DNA of 64,000 bases, taken from Bacteroides sp. Lineage in GTDB: Bacteria; Bacteroidota; Bacteroidia; Bacteroidales; Bacteroidaceae. Position 1 is the first letter of the stretch. Each line of letters begins with the position of its first letter. The DNA lies in NCBI GenBank assembly GCA_017472925.1, contig JAFUNS010000046.1, positions 49,731-113,730 on the forward strand, in the 5' to 3' direction. A program made the position numbers and the translations under genes. A model generated the notes under the pieces. The model was not told where the DNA came from. It saw only the letters and a list, made by a program, of their open reading frames with translations, and searched no databases. Shown in pieces: positions 36,210 to 45,278 of this stretch.

Positions 36210-38548
36210 TTCTTTTTGGCACTATAGCGAGACTTTCTGTTTTCTTCCTTGCTCTTTTGCAATTCAATTATTTTGAAACAAGCTTCCAGATTCAGGTCTT
36301 TTGGTTCTATACTTTCAGGAATCTTGTAGTTCTTTTTCTTGTAAGCAACGTAAGGTCCGAAACGTCCGTTCAAAATTTGCAATTCAGGTTCTTCCTCGAA
36401 TGTCTTGATTACTTTGTTTTCAGTAGCTTCACGTTTAGCCAATATCAGTTCTATAGCTTCTTCGAGTGATATAGCCATTGGGTCCTTGTCTTTAGGTACT
36501 GAAACAAAAGCTCCATCATGGCGAATATAGGGGCCAAATTTACCTACACCAATGGTAACGCTCTTTTCTTCGTATTCACCCAATGTACGTGGAAGTTTGA
36601 ACGATTCGAGTGCTTCTTCCAAAGTGATGGTTTCCATTGACATGCCTTTGGCCAATTGGGCAAAGCGAGGTTTTTCTTCATCATCGGCCGAACCAATTTG
36701 AATGACAGGTCCAAATCGTCCGATTTTTACTGATACAGGTTTTCCGCTAGCAGGATCTGTACCCAACATGCGTTCGCCTACCTTATGTTCAGTTTTGGTA
36801 TACATAGTCTTCTCTACCAGGGGATGGAAGCCCTTGTAGAAAGTTTCCATCATACCGCTCCATTCTTTTTCGCCTTCGGCCACTTCGTCAAATTCTTTTT
36901 CTACACTGGCGGTAAAGTTGTAGTCCATGATTTCAGGGAAATAGTTCATCAAGAAATCATTTACCACTATACCCACATCGGTAGGAAGCAATTTGGACTT
37001 TTCGTTGCCTGTAAGTTCCGATTTGATGGTTTCGGTTATCTTGTTGCCTTTCAGCTTCAATAAGTCATATTCACGTTTTACTCCTTCTTTGTTGCCTTTT
37101 TCTACATATCCACGTTGTTGGATAGTGGAGATGGTAGGTGCATAAGTTGACGGACGTCCGATACCCAATTCTTCCAATTTACGTACCAAGCTGGCTTCAG
37201 TGTAACGAGGTGGACATTGGGAGAATCGTTGGGTAGCCAAGACTTCTTTCTGTTCCAAAACTTGTCCCACAGTAAGTGGAGGTAACAATCGGCTTTCGTC
37301 TTCTTGTTCAATATCTTCGTCGTAAGATTCTCTGTATACTCGTAAGAAACCGTCGAAAGTAACCACTTCGCCTACAGCCATGAATGTTTCCTGACTGTTG
37401 CTGATGGTTATGGTAGCAGTTGTCTTTTCAAGTTCTGCATCGGCCATTTGCGAAGCGATGGTACGTTTCCATATCAACTCATAAAGTTTCTGTTCTTGAG
37501 CTGAACCCGAAATCTTTTCGTTCGACATGTAAGTAGGACGAATGGCTTCGTGAGCTTCTTGTGCACCTTTGGTCTTAGTGGCAAACTGACGAGTCTTTAC
37601 ATATTGTTCGCCCATCAGTTCGGTAATGGTTTGTCGGCTGGTAGCCAATGCCAAATCAGAAAGGTTGACAGAGTCGGTACGCATATAAGTAATCTGTCCG
37701 TTTTCGTACAGACGTTGGGCAATAACCATTGTCTGCGATACAGAAAAACCAAGTTTACGGGCAGCTTCTTGTTGCAAAGTAGAAGTGGTGAAAGGAGGAG
37801 CCGGAGATTTTTTGGTTGGGCGGGTAACTATATCACTGATGCTATAGGATGCGTTCTTACAAGTTTCCAGGAATGCACGGGCTTCTTCTTTGGTCTTGAA
37901 TCGGTTGCCCAGTTCGGCACGTACTTCAGTCTTTTCGCCATCCTTATCAGGAACTTCGAATACAGCTGTTACCCGATAAGCCGATTCGCTTACGAAGTTA
38001 TTCACTTCGCGTTCGCGTTCCACTATCAGTCGTACAGCTACAGATTGTACTCGACCTGCAGAAAGAGCTGGTTTTACTTTTCGCCACAATACAGGTGAAA
38101 GTTCAAAACCTACAATACGGTCGAGAATCCGGCGTGCCTGTTGAGCATTCACCAAGTTTACATCAATGTCTCTTGGATTTTCAATGGCTTTAAGAATGGC
38201 ATTTTTAGTAATTTCGTGAAATACGATACGTTTGGTCTTTTCTGGATCCAATCCCAACACTTCGAACAGATGCCATGAAATAGCTTCTCCTTCGCGGTCC
38301 TCATCGGATGCGAGCCATACCATGTCTGCTTTCTTTGCTTCGGCCTTCAAATCCTTTACCAGTTTCTTCTTGTCTTCTGGAATTTCATAGGTAGGTTGGT
38401 ATCCATTTTCTACATCGATACTGAATTCCTTCTTCTTCAAGTCGCGGATGTGACCGTAACTGGAGAGCACTTTGTAGTCATCTCCCAAAAACTTTTCGAT
38501 GGTTTTGGCTTTGGCAGGTGACTCTACTATTACGAGATTTTTCTGCAT
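36206..38548 (-). CDS. topA: DNA topoisomerase I
   Basis: The 780-residue type IA topoisomerase relaxes negative supercoils. It starts with the TOPRIM domain (NLVIVESPAKAKTIEKFLG, DEDREGEAISWH near 100). The active-site Tyr lies in ITYMRTDS near residue 287. The C-terminal part has repeated topoisomerase C-terminal units (GRFGPVIQIG, GKFGPYIRHDG, GRFGPYVAYK) instead of classic Cys4 zinc fingers. The ATG at 38548 is preferred over an upstream TTG (38569) because the -7 box lies at 38567-38574. First gene of the operon topA-aroK-argB-rdgB. Confidence 0.97.
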   Translation of the reverse strand: MQKNLVIVESPAKAKTIEKFLGDDYKVLSSYGHIRDLKKKEFSIDVENGYQPTYEIPEDKKKLVKDLKAEAKKADMVWLASDEDREGEAISWHLFEVLGLDPEKTKRIVFHEITKNAILKAIENPRDIDVNLVNAQQARRILDRIVGFELSPVLWRKVKPALSAGRVQSVAVRLIVEREREVNNFVSESAYRVTAVFEVPDKDGEKTEVRAELGNRFKTKEEARAFLETCKNASYSISDIVTRPTKKSPAPPFTTSTLQQEAARKLGFSVSQTMVIAQRLYENGQITYMRTDSVNLSDLALATSRQTITELMGEQYVKTRQFATKTKGAQEAHEAIRPTYMSNEKISGSAQEQKLYELIWKRTIASQMADAELEKTTATITISNSQETFMAVGEVVTFDGFLRVYRESYDEDIEQEDESRLLPPLTVGQVLEQKEVLATQRFSQCPPRYTEASLVRKLEELGIGRPSTYAPTISTIQQRGYVEKGNKEGVKREYDLLKLKGNKITETIKSELTGNEKSKLLPTDVGIVVNDFLMNYFPEIMDYNFTASVEKEFDEVAEGEKEWSGMMETFYKGFHPLVEKTMYTKTEHKVGERMLGTDPASGKPVSVKIGRFGPVIQIGSADDEEKPRFAQLAKGMSMETITLEEALESFKLPRTLGEYEEKSVTIGVGKFGPYIRHDGAFVSVPKDKDPMAISLEEAIELILAKREATENKVIKTFEEEPELQILNGRFGPYVAYKKKNYKIPESIEPKDLNLEACFKIIELQKSKEENRKSRYSAKKK

Positions 38549-38566
38549 ATTTTTCAAATTTGGGTG

Positions 38567-38574
38567 CAAAAGTA
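38567..38574 (-). promoter_or_regulatory. -7 box of the topA operon
   Basis: Minus-strand TACTTTTG (plus CAAAAGTA) fits TAnnTTTG and lies 18 bp before the topA ATG, giving a very short leader. Confidence 0.6.
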
Positions 38575-38686
38575 GAAAAAAAGCAGACTTGTTCCTATAT
38601 AATAAGGTATGTTTCTTCTTTTTTTTCTTAAAAAGGCTAAAAAGTGGGCTTTTTCATTCCATCAAAATTGTGTCATCATCATATTA

Positions 38687-38774
38687 TTTAGGCACGGATT
38701 ACACGGATTAACACGGTTTTAGTGTATGTTTAAATTAACTTTATCCGTGAAATCCGCGTAATCTGTGCCTAAAA
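38687..38774. repeat. Dispersed palindromic repeat, family A copy 3
   Basis: The left end TTTAGGCACGGATTACACGG pairs with the right end CCGCGTAATCTGTGCCTAAA. The sequence through GGATTAACA and GTTTTTAGTGTAT is shared almost word for word with copy 2. Confidence 0.9.
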
Positions 38775-38806
38775 TAGTAGATGTGTATTTCGACACCTAT
38801 GCATGT

Positions 38807-39337
38807 TTAAAGTTTAGAACGGTAGGACTTCAGGAATAGCTTTACACCTTCACGAATGGAATTCAAACCAAAATCTTCGGGGTTGACTTGTTGCAATGGT
38901 ATCCAGAAAGATTCTGAAACATCGTCCATGGCACGTAAGTTAGAATCGTCCTTTACCTTACAAAGGAAAAACTGGTCGAGTGTATGCACTAAGAAACCTG
39001 AATAAAGATAAGTATTGGGAATGGAAAAGAGATAGTTGGTTTCGGTAACTTCCAAGCCTGTTTCTTCAAGTACTTCGCGAGCTATTCCCTGTTCGCCTGT
39101 TTCGTACATATCGAGAAAGCCGCCGGATAAGTCGAATGTACCTTTGGCAGGTTCCTTCCCACGACGACAAACCAACAGTTCTTCTTTTTGATTCAAAATG
39201 AAAGCAACGGTAGCTGCACTGGGATTAAAGTAATATACAAATCCACAATCGGAACAACGTTTGGATTTTTCGTTGTTTTCCAAAAAATGTGCGGAACCAC
39301 ACTTAGGACAATATTTGAATAAAGCTAAAGGATGCAT
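38807..39337 (-). CDS. Zinc-ribbon Nudix hydrolase
   Basis: The 176-residue cytoplasmic protein has a zinc ribbon with two Cys-x2-Cys pairs (YCPKCGS and CSDCGF, residues 8-30) and a Nudix box near residue 80 (GGFLDMYETG, then REVLEETGLEV). This order recalls NADH pyrophosphatase NudC but lacks its N-terminal domain and the QPWPFPxS motif, so the substrate is open. The ATG at 39337 is favoured because a -7 box (CAAAGATA, 39360-39367) leaves no room for the 39370 start. Confidence 0.88.
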   Translation of the reverse strand: MHPLALFKYCPKCGSAHFLENNEKSKRCSDCGFVYYFNPSAATVAFILNQKEELLVCRRGKEPAKGTFDLSGGFLDMYETGEQGIAREVLEETGLEVTETNYLFSIPNTYLYSGFLVHTLDQFFLCKVKDDSNLRAMDDVSESFWIPLQQVNPEDFGLNSIREGVKLFLKSYRSKL

Positions 39338-39556
39338 GTTCTTGTTTCTTTTTATGGTACAAAGATACAATTTCCTTTCGGATTTATTTGTTTTATGAAT
39401 ATTATACGTGGAGTAAAATTAGACAAATACATTAAAAAGTAGCTGTACAACATACTTTTTAATAAATAAAATGCAATTTTTCTCCTAAAATAGCAGATAA
39501 ATTAAAAAGAATCTCTATATTTGCTTACAGAATGATAACATTAAAAACCAATAGAT

Positions 39557-40018
39557 ATGGAGAAAATTGATAGTCTTGATAGACAAATACTGGAAATTAT
39601 TTCACAAAATGCCCGTATTCCCTTTAAAGATGTTGCAGCAGATTGTGGCGTTTCACGTGCTGCTATCCATCAGCGTGTACAGCGTTTGATTGATATGGGG
39701 GTGATTGTAGGTTCCGGATACAATGTAAATCCTAAGAGTTTGGGCTACAGAACTTGTACTTATGTAGGTATCAAGTTGGAAAAGGGTTCCATGTACAAGG
39801 CTGCAGTAAATGAACTGAAGAAGATTCCTGAAATAGTGGAATGTCATTTCACTACAGGACCGTATACCATGCTTACCAAGCTTTATTCACGTGATAATGA
39901 ACATCTGATGGACTTGTTGAACTCCAAGATTCAAGAAATTCCGGGTGTAACAGCTACTGAAACACTGATTTCGTTGGAACAAAGCATCAAGAAAGAAATT
40001 CCCATCAAGTCTGAATAA
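39557..40018 (+). CDS. Lrp/AsnC family transcriptional regulator
   Basis: The 153-residue protein has an N-terminal HTH (LDRQILEIISQNARIPFKDVAADCGVSRAAIHQRVQRL, of which residues 6-45 are typical) and a C-terminal RAM/ligand-binding domain (about 70-150). Such proteins form octamers and respond to amino acids. A -7 box TATATTTG is at 39516-39523. Its stop shares one base with the ATG of the membrane protein gene (TAATG), so the two are co-translated. Confidence 0.93.
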   Translation: MEKIDSLDRQILEIISQNARIPFKDVAADCGVSRAAIHQRVQRLIDMGVIVGSGYNVNPKSLGYRTCTYVGIKLEKGSMYKAAVNELKKIPEIVECHFTTGPYTMLTKLYSRDNEHLMDLLNSKIQEIPGVTATETLISLEQSIKKEIPIKSE

Positions 40019-40332
40019 TGGATTGGCTGACTGAATATCATTTGGCAGGAATTGTCATAGGAATCAGCACCTTTCTGATTATTGGCCTTTTTCATCCCAT
40101 CGTGATAAAGGCTGAATACTATTGGGGCACCCGTTGCTGGTGGGTATTCCTTGTTTTGGGGATTATAGGTATCATCGGTTCTGTACTGATAGCCGATATA
40201 TTGGTTTCCTCTTTATTGGGTGTATTTTCCTTTTCTTCCTTTTGGACCATTAAGGAAGTGTTCGACCAGCGCAAGCGTGTTTTGAAAGGTTGGTTTCCGA
40301 TGAATCCTAAGCGGAAACATGAATATGAATAA
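40018..40332 (+). CDS. DUF4491 small membrane protein
   Basis: The 104-residue protein has three hydrophobic helices (about 10-30, 40-60 and 60-80) and a basic C-terminus (GWFPMNPKRKHEYE). It fits DUF4491, a Bacteroidetes family of unknown function; GLFHPIVIKAEYYWGTRCWW is the typical segment. It is coupled to the Lrp-like gene by the TAATG overlap, so the regulator may control or sense something tied to it. Confidence 0.85.
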   Translation: MDWLTEYHLAGIVIGISTFLIIGLFHPIVIKAEYYWGTRCWWVFLVLGIIGIIGSVLIADILVSSLLGVFSFSSFWTIKEVFDQRKRVLKGWFPMNPKRKHEYE

Positions 40333-40333
40333 T

Positions 40334-40372
40334 AAAAAGTGGGTGTGTCGAAATGCACATCCACTTTTTTTT
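40334..40372. terminator. Bidirectional terminator between DUF4491 and buk genes
   Basis: AAAAAGTGGGTGTG pairs with CACATCCACTTTTT and is followed by a T-run (with one GU pair). Confidence 0.8.
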
Positions 40373-40384
40373 AGGCACGGATTC
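40369..40384. repeat. Half copy of family A repeat
   Basis: TTTTAGGCACGGATTC matches the outer end of family A; the other arm is missing. It is fused directly to the terminator T-run and lies 4 bp from the buk stop. Confidence 0.7.
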
Positions 40385-40388
40385 TTTT

Positions 40389-41453
40389 TTATTCCGGTTG
40401 GTAGACTTGCAACGAAAGTTCGCCTTTCAAGGCGCCAAGGGCATTGTAGGCCAATGAACCCATTTCGTCTTCGCCGGGCATCAGAACAATATTGCCCAAA
40501 CAATCTATCCAACTGCGGAGTGTCTTTATGCAATAATCGCTATGGGCAATACCACCTGTAATGATGATGGCATCTACTTTTCCTCGAAGGGCCACATAGC
40601 GTGCTCCTGCTTCCTTGGCCACGGTATAGAGCATGGCATCGAGCACTTTCTTATAAGGTTCTACTCCTCTTTCTGCTTTCGAGGCGATGGTAATCATATC
40701 GTTTTCACCTAAATGGGCGGCCAGTCCACCACCACCATTCAGCATCTTCTTGATTTGACGGAGGTTGTATTTCCCACTGAAGCAAAGTTCAGCCAGTTGG
40801 TCGGCAGGAACAGTACCCGCACGTTCGGGGCTGAAAGGTCCGTCACCATTCAATGCATTGTTTACATCGATTACCTTTCCCTTGAGATGCGCTCCTACAG
40901 ATATACCTCCACCCAAGTGGATGACTATCAGGTTCAAGTCTTCGTAATGCTTGCCTATGGAAGCAGCATATCGGCGTGAAACCGCTTTACTGTTCAGTGC
41001 ATGGAAAATGGATATGCGTTGTATTTCGGGTATACCGGTAAGTTTTGCTTCGGGCATTCGTTCGTCTACCACTTCAGGGTCGGCAATGTAAGCAGGACAA
41101 TTACATTCCTTTGCCAGCTCATCGGCTATCAATGCTCCCAAATTACAGGCATGTTCCATTTGTGCATGTATCAAGTCATGCTTCATCTGTTCATTGATGG
41201 CATATACACCTCCGGGTGTGGGTTTCAACAAACCACCACGAGCTATCACCGCATCGAATTGGATAGGGATACCTGCTTCGGCCAGCATGCGATGCACAAA
41301 TTCCTTACGATATTCGTATTGTTCATTGATATGATGGAATTTTGCCAAATCGTCTACCGGGTGATGTGCTCCACCCGTCCATACTTGTTTTTCGTTTTCA
41401 TAAAGGGCTAACTTGGTCGAAGTGGAGCCCGGATTAATTACAAATATTTTCAT
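40389..41453 (-). CDS. buk: Butyrate kinase
   Basis: The 354-residue enzyme of the acetokinase fold makes ATP from an acyl phosphate. Seen: INPGSTSTKLALYENE at the N-terminus (phosphate 1 motif), VIHLGGGISVGAHLKGK (about 183) and ITGGIAHS (about 301, adenosine-site motif). Length and motifs fit butyrate rather than acetate kinase. It lies 9 bp after ptb in one operon; together they convert butyryl- or branched-chain acyl-CoA to the acid with ATP gain. Confidence 0.94.
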   Translation of the reverse strand: MKIFVINPGSTSTKLALYENEKQVWTGGAHHPVDDLAKFHHINEQYEYRKEFVHRMLAEAGIPIQFDAVIARGGLLKPTPGGVYAINEQMKHDLIHAQMEHACNLGALIADELAKECNCPAYIADPEVVDERMPEAKLTGIPEIQRISIFHALNSKAVSRRYAASIGKHYEDLNLIVIHLGGGISVGAHLKGKVIDVNNALNGDGPFSPERAGTVPADQLAELCFSGKYNLRQIKKMLNGGGGLAAHLGENDMITIASKAERGVEPYKKVLDAMLYTVAKEAGARYVALRGKVDAIIITGGIAHSDYCIKTLRSWIDCLGNIVLMPGEDEMGSLAYNALGALKGELSLQVYQPE

Positions 41454-41462
41454 TTCTTCGTT

Positions 41463-42395
41463 TTATTGTTCATCTTTTGATATGCTCTCGCTACAAACAC
41501 AGGCCAACACCAGGCTATAGAACTTGGAGTTTCCTGAATCGGCACGCGAAGGTACTACTACCGGAGCTGTAGTACCTAATAACATTCCCGCCATATTGGC
41601 ATCGCCGAAGAGGGAAACAGTCTTGTAGAATGTATTTCCCGATTCGATGTTGGGGAATATCAGCATGTCGGCATGGCCCACTACAGGAGAGCTGATGCCT
41701 TTCACTTCACCACTATGCGAGTCGCAAGCGGTCTTTACATCCATGGGGCCGTCCAAGAACATTTGTCCGTACTCACCAGCTTCGGCCCGTTCTTTCAAGG
41801 CTACATAATCCAACGTATGAGGGAACTTTTCGTTTACCTTTTCCGTACAATGAATCAAGGCCACCCGAGGTTCATCAATACCCATGCGCCTACAAACCTC
41901 TACATCATAACGAATCATGGCATCAAAGTGCTCCAACTTGGGACGGGGGATTACTGCTGCATCCGAGAAGAACAGTAATTTATTATATAATGGTATTTGG
42001 GCAACGGTTACGTGGCTCAATACATTCCCCTTTGGCAACAAGCCATGTTCTTTGTTGAGTACAGCCCGAAGCAGATTGTCGGTATTGATAATTCCTTTCA
42101 TCAATACATCGGCATGACCTTCGCGAACTAAAGCCACCCCCTCTTGTGCAGCCTTGTCAGGACCTGTAGCTTCGTATACTTTTACATGGTCGGGAAACTG
42201 GCGATGGATATACTCAGCATTGATCAGATGAGGAGTATCGGCCACCAACAAGAAGTCGGCAAAGCCTTCTTTCAAGCTACGGAGTATAACGTATTCTGTG
42301 TGTGCATCGTTGGGACACACTACAGCTACCCGTTTCCTCTTATTAAGGCTCCGTAAACGGCTTATCAAACCTGCAAAGTCTTGTATCGGCTCCAT
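41463..42395 (-). CDS. ptb: Phosphate butyryltransferase
   Basis: The product is about 310 residues. In-frame ATGs at 42401 and 42395 both fit (MTMEPIQDF or MEPIQDF); a TTG at 42425 is unlikely. Motifs of the phosphate acyltransferase fold are present: VLMKGIINTDNLLRAVLN (about 95), LLFFSDAAVIPRP (about 140), HADMLIFPNIESGN (about 235) and LLGTTAPVVVPSRAD (about 270). It exchanges CoA for phosphate on butyryl-CoA or isobutyryl/isovaleryl-CoA. It precedes buk in the operon. In Bacteroides, branched-chain acids from valine and leucine are likely products, an inference from known physiology. Confidence 0.92.
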   Translation of the reverse strand: MEPIQDFAGLISRLRSLNKRKRVAVVCPNDAHTEYVILRSLKEGFADFLLVADTPHLINAEYIHRQFPDHVKVYEATGPDKAAQEGVALVREGHADVLMKGIINTDNLLRAVLNKEHGLLPKGNVLSHVTVAQIPLYNKLLFFSDAAVIPRPKLEHFDAMIRYDVEVCRRMGIDEPRVALIHCTEKVNEKFPHTLDYVALKERAEAGEYGQMFLDGPMDVKTACDSHSGEVKGISSPVVGHADMLIFPNIESGNTFYKTVSLFGDANMAGMLLGTTAPVVVPSRADSGNSKFYSLVLACVCSESISKDEQ

Positions 42396-42477
42396 AGTCA
42401 TCAGATTTTTAGCAAATATGCACAAATTATCTGGATTTATCTCTATCTTTGCTTAAATTTCTATGAAGATTTAACGT

Positions 42478-44235
42478 ATGAACAAGCTTCCAGATTTTAG
42501 CATAACGTCAGCTTACGACGCTTTACACCGTTCTTTCCCAGGGTATAAAGTTGCTCCAATGATAGGTTTGACCGGTAATTTTCGCGATGGAGATTGCACT
42601 TTGGCAGAAGGTTATTATCAATCCATATTGAAAGCCGGAGGGGTTCCTGTCATTCTTCCTCCCTTTGAGGAAACAGATGCCCTGATAAGTGCCTTGGACA
42701 GTTTGGATGGTATCTTGCTTACAGGAGGAGCCGATATTAATCCGCTTTATTTGGGCGAAGAACCTGTCATGGAATTGCATGGTATCAATCCCCGTCGGGA
42801 CAAGCAGGAATTGTTGTTGGCCAAATTAGCAGCCGACCGGCAAATTCCCATTTTAGGCATTTGTAGAGGTATCCAAACCATGAATGCAGCTTTTGGCGGA
42901 ACACTTTATCAGGACATCCATTCGCAGATGGAAGGTAAGTGTATCAAGCACGATCAGGATTTGGACAGAGGGTATGCCTCACATACCGTCCAGATAGAAG
43001 AAGGAAGTTTGTTGCATCGGTTGTTCAATGCAGATACACTGGCTGTTAACTCATTCCATCACCAGGCTGTAAAAGAAGCTGCACCCGGTTTTCGTGTCTG
43101 TGCCCGTTCGGTAGATGGCGTGATAGAAGCCATTGAATCTACCGAATACAAGTCGATGTTGGGAGTACAATGGCACCCGGAATGTTTCATCCTTCGGGGC
43201 GATGAATGTATGATGCCTCTTTTCCGTTGGTTGGTGGGCGAAGCCACTTCGTTCAAGGAAGCCAAGCGTTTGCACGAACGGATGGTTACCCTCGATTCGC
43301 ATTGTGATACTCCGATGTTCTTCGACCAGCACATTGAGTTTGGAAGTCGTGACCCCAAGATATTGGTCGACCTCCATAAGATGACCGAAGGACACCTCGA
43401 TGCTACTATCATGGTGGCTTATCTGAAACAATTGGAGCGTACCGATGAAGCCTTGTTGGCTGCTACGGCCAAGGCCGATCGTATTTTGAATGAAATAGAA
43501 GCCATGGTGGCCAAGCATTGCACAGCTGTTGACATAGCCTATACTCCTGCCGATTTGTATCGATTGAAATCGGAAGGCAAAAAGGCTATTATGCTTGGTA
43601 TAGAAAACGGATACGCCATTGGCAAGGACATTCGTAATGTAGAGCGGTTCCGTAACCGGGGGGTGGTATATATGACCCTCTGCCACAATGGAAATAACGA
43701 TGTTTGTGGTTCGGCCCGTTATAATGATGAAGGTTTGGGAATGAGTGCCTTTGGGGAACAGGTAATCCGGGAAATGAATCGGGTAGGTATGATGGTAGAC
43801 ATCTCCCATGCAGGAGAGCAGACCTTCTACGATGCATTGAATATCAGTAGCAAGCCCATTGTAGCTTCTCATTCTTCGGCACGGGCTCTATGTAATCATC
43901 CCAGAAATCTGACAGATGCCCAATTGAAAGCTCTGGCCGATAAGGGAGGAGTAGCCCAGGTTACTTTATACAATGGTTTCTTGAAGGAAGAAGGTACCGC
44001 CACTATCCTCGATGCCATTGAGCACCTTAACCACATGGTAAACATTATGGGTATAGAACATGTAGGTATTGGAACCGACTTTGATGGCGATGGAGGCATT
44101 GTGGGTTGTGCATCGGCTTCCGAACTGATAAACTTCACCCGTTGTTTATTAAAGGAAAGATATAGTGAAGAAGATATCCGTCGCATTTGGGGAGGAAACT
44201 TCCTGCGTGTAATGGAAGAAGTACAAAAAGTTTGA
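42478..44235 (+). CDS. Fusion of C26 gamma-Glu hydrolase and M19 dipeptidase
   Basis: The 585-residue protein joins two enzymes. Residues about 25-250 are a class I glutamine amidotransferase-like peptidase C26 (GICRGIQ with Cys137, the GVQWHPE His/Glu pair near 230; PuuD-like). Residues about 260-583 are a membrane-dipeptidase-like M19 domain: DSHCDTP near 274, GIENGYAIG near 380, DISHAGEQTFYDAL near 442, ASHSSARALC near 463 and GTDFDGDGG near 535 supply zinc ligands. No signal peptide is visible, so it is probably cytoplasmic. It could hydrolyse gamma-glutamyl compounds then dipeptides in one protein. Divergent from ptb-buk. A -7 box (TATCTTTG) is at 42444-42451. Confidence 0.9.
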   Translation: MNKLPDFSITSAYDALHRSFPGYKVAPMIGLTGNFRDGDCTLAEGYYQSILKAGGVPVILPPFEETDALISALDSLDGILLTGGADINPLYLGEEPVMELHGINPRRDKQELLLAKLAADRQIPILGICRGIQTMNAAFGGTLYQDIHSQMEGKCIKHDQDLDRGYASHTVQIEEGSLLHRLFNADTLAVNSFHHQAVKEAAPGFRVCARSVDGVIEAIESTEYKSMLGVQWHPECFILRGDECMMPLFRWLVGEATSFKEAKRLHERMVTLDSHCDTPMFFDQHIEFGSRDPKILVDLHKMTEGHLDATIMVAYLKQLERTDEALLAATAKADRILNEIEAMVAKHCTAVDIAYTPADLYRLKSEGKKAIMLGIENGYAIGKDIRNVERFRNRGVVYMTLCHNGNNDVCGSARYNDEGLGMSAFGEQVIREMNRVGMMVDISHAGEQTFYDALNISSKPIVASHSSARALCNHPRNLTDAQLKALADKGGVAQVTLYNGFLKEEGTATILDAIEHLNHMVNIMGIEHVGIGTDFDGDGGIVGCASASELINFTRCLLKERYSEEDIRRIWGGNFLRVMEEVQKV

Positions 44236-44267
44236 TTACCTTTGCAAGCTATAAAATATCATTACTG

Positions 44268-45275
44268 ATGAAAATAAAGAATATATTCATTCTCCCCTTT
44301 CTCACTCTTGGCATTACAGGTATAGTGTCTTGCGGAAACACCAAGAAAGCAGACGAAAGTCGGGAAGCCGAAAAGAAAATTGTGGTTAAGGCACCTGAAT
44401 TCAATGCCGATAGTGCTTATGCTTATGTACAGGCGCAAGCCGATTTTGGCCCACGTGTACCTAATACCCAAGCCCATAAGGATTGTGGTGAATACTTGGC
44501 CAAACAGTTGGAGGCTTTTGGTGCGAAAGTATACAATCAATATGCCGATCTTATAGCATGGGACGGTACTGTATTGAAAGCCCGTAACATTGTAGGAGCC
44601 TATAAGCCTGAAAGCAAGAAGCGTGTCATGCTTTGTGCTCATTGGGACAGTCGTCCTTATGCCGACAATGATCCCGATGAAAAGAACCACCGGAAACATA
44701 TATTGGGAGTGAACGATGGTGCCAGTGGTGTGGGTGTTTTGCTTGAAATCGCCCGACAAATCCAGCAGAAATCGCCCGAAGTAGGTATCGATATCATCTT
44801 CTTTGATGCAGAAGACTATGGCATACCCGAATTCCATCGGGGTAATTACAAGGCCAATACCTGGTGCCTTGGTTCGCAATATTGGGCACGTACTCCTCAT
44901 GTACAAGGTTACTTTGCCCGTTATGGCATACTGCTCGATATGGTAGGCGGTAAGGGTTCTACTTTCTATCAGGAACCTTATTCTTATCGGAATGCCCGCA
45001 AGGAAGTGAAGAAAATTTGGAAGAAGGCTCAAGAATTGGGTTATGGCAATTATTTCATCAACGAAGAGGGAGCCGAGGTGACCGACGATCATGTGTATGT
45101 ACATGGCATCGCCCGTATACCATGTGTGGATATCATCAATTATGACCCCGATTGTGAACGCTCATCGTTCGGACCTTTCTGGCATACCATCAATGATACC
45201 ATGGAGAATATCGACCGTAATACCCTTAAGGCGGTGGGACAAACCGTAATGGATGTAATTTATAATGAACAATAG
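44268..45275 (+). CDS. Glutaminyl-cyclase-like M28 lipoprotein
   Basis: The product is 335 residues from the ATG at 44268, which gives a lipoprotein signal (TGIVSCGN); a start at 44187 overlaps the upstream gene and is rejected. The M28-fold motifs are LCAHWDSRPYAD (about 125), GVNDGASGVGVLLE (about 153), FFDAEDYG (about 193), and a Zn-binding His near FWHTIND at about 308. This pattern is that of the type II glutaminyl-peptide cyclotransferases known from Porphyromonas and other Bacteroidetes, which form N-terminal pyroglutamate on exported proteins. Aminopeptidase activity is an alternative. sufE follows after 3 bp. Confidence 0.86.
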   Translation: MKIKNIFILPFLTLGITGIVSCGNTKKADESREAEKKIVVKAPEFNADSAYAYVQAQADFGPRVPNTQAHKDCGEYLAKQLEAFGAKVYNQYADLIAWDGTVLKARNIVGAYKPESKKRVMLCAHWDSRPYADNDPDEKNHRKHILGVNDGASGVGVLLEIARQIQQKSPEVGIDIIFFDAEDYGIPEFHRGNYKANTWCLGSQYWARTPHVQGYFARYGILLDMVGGKGSTFYQEPYSYRNARKEVKKIWKKAQELGYGNYFINEEGAEVTDDHVYVHGIARIPCVDIINYDPDCERSSFGPFWHTINDTMENIDRNTLKAVGQTVMDVIYNEQ

Positions 45276-45278
45276 GAT

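Noticed and set aside
44187-44268. An upstream start for the glutaminyl-cyclase-like gene.
   Set aside because: It would overlap the preceding gene and bury the lipoprotein signal in the middle of the protein.
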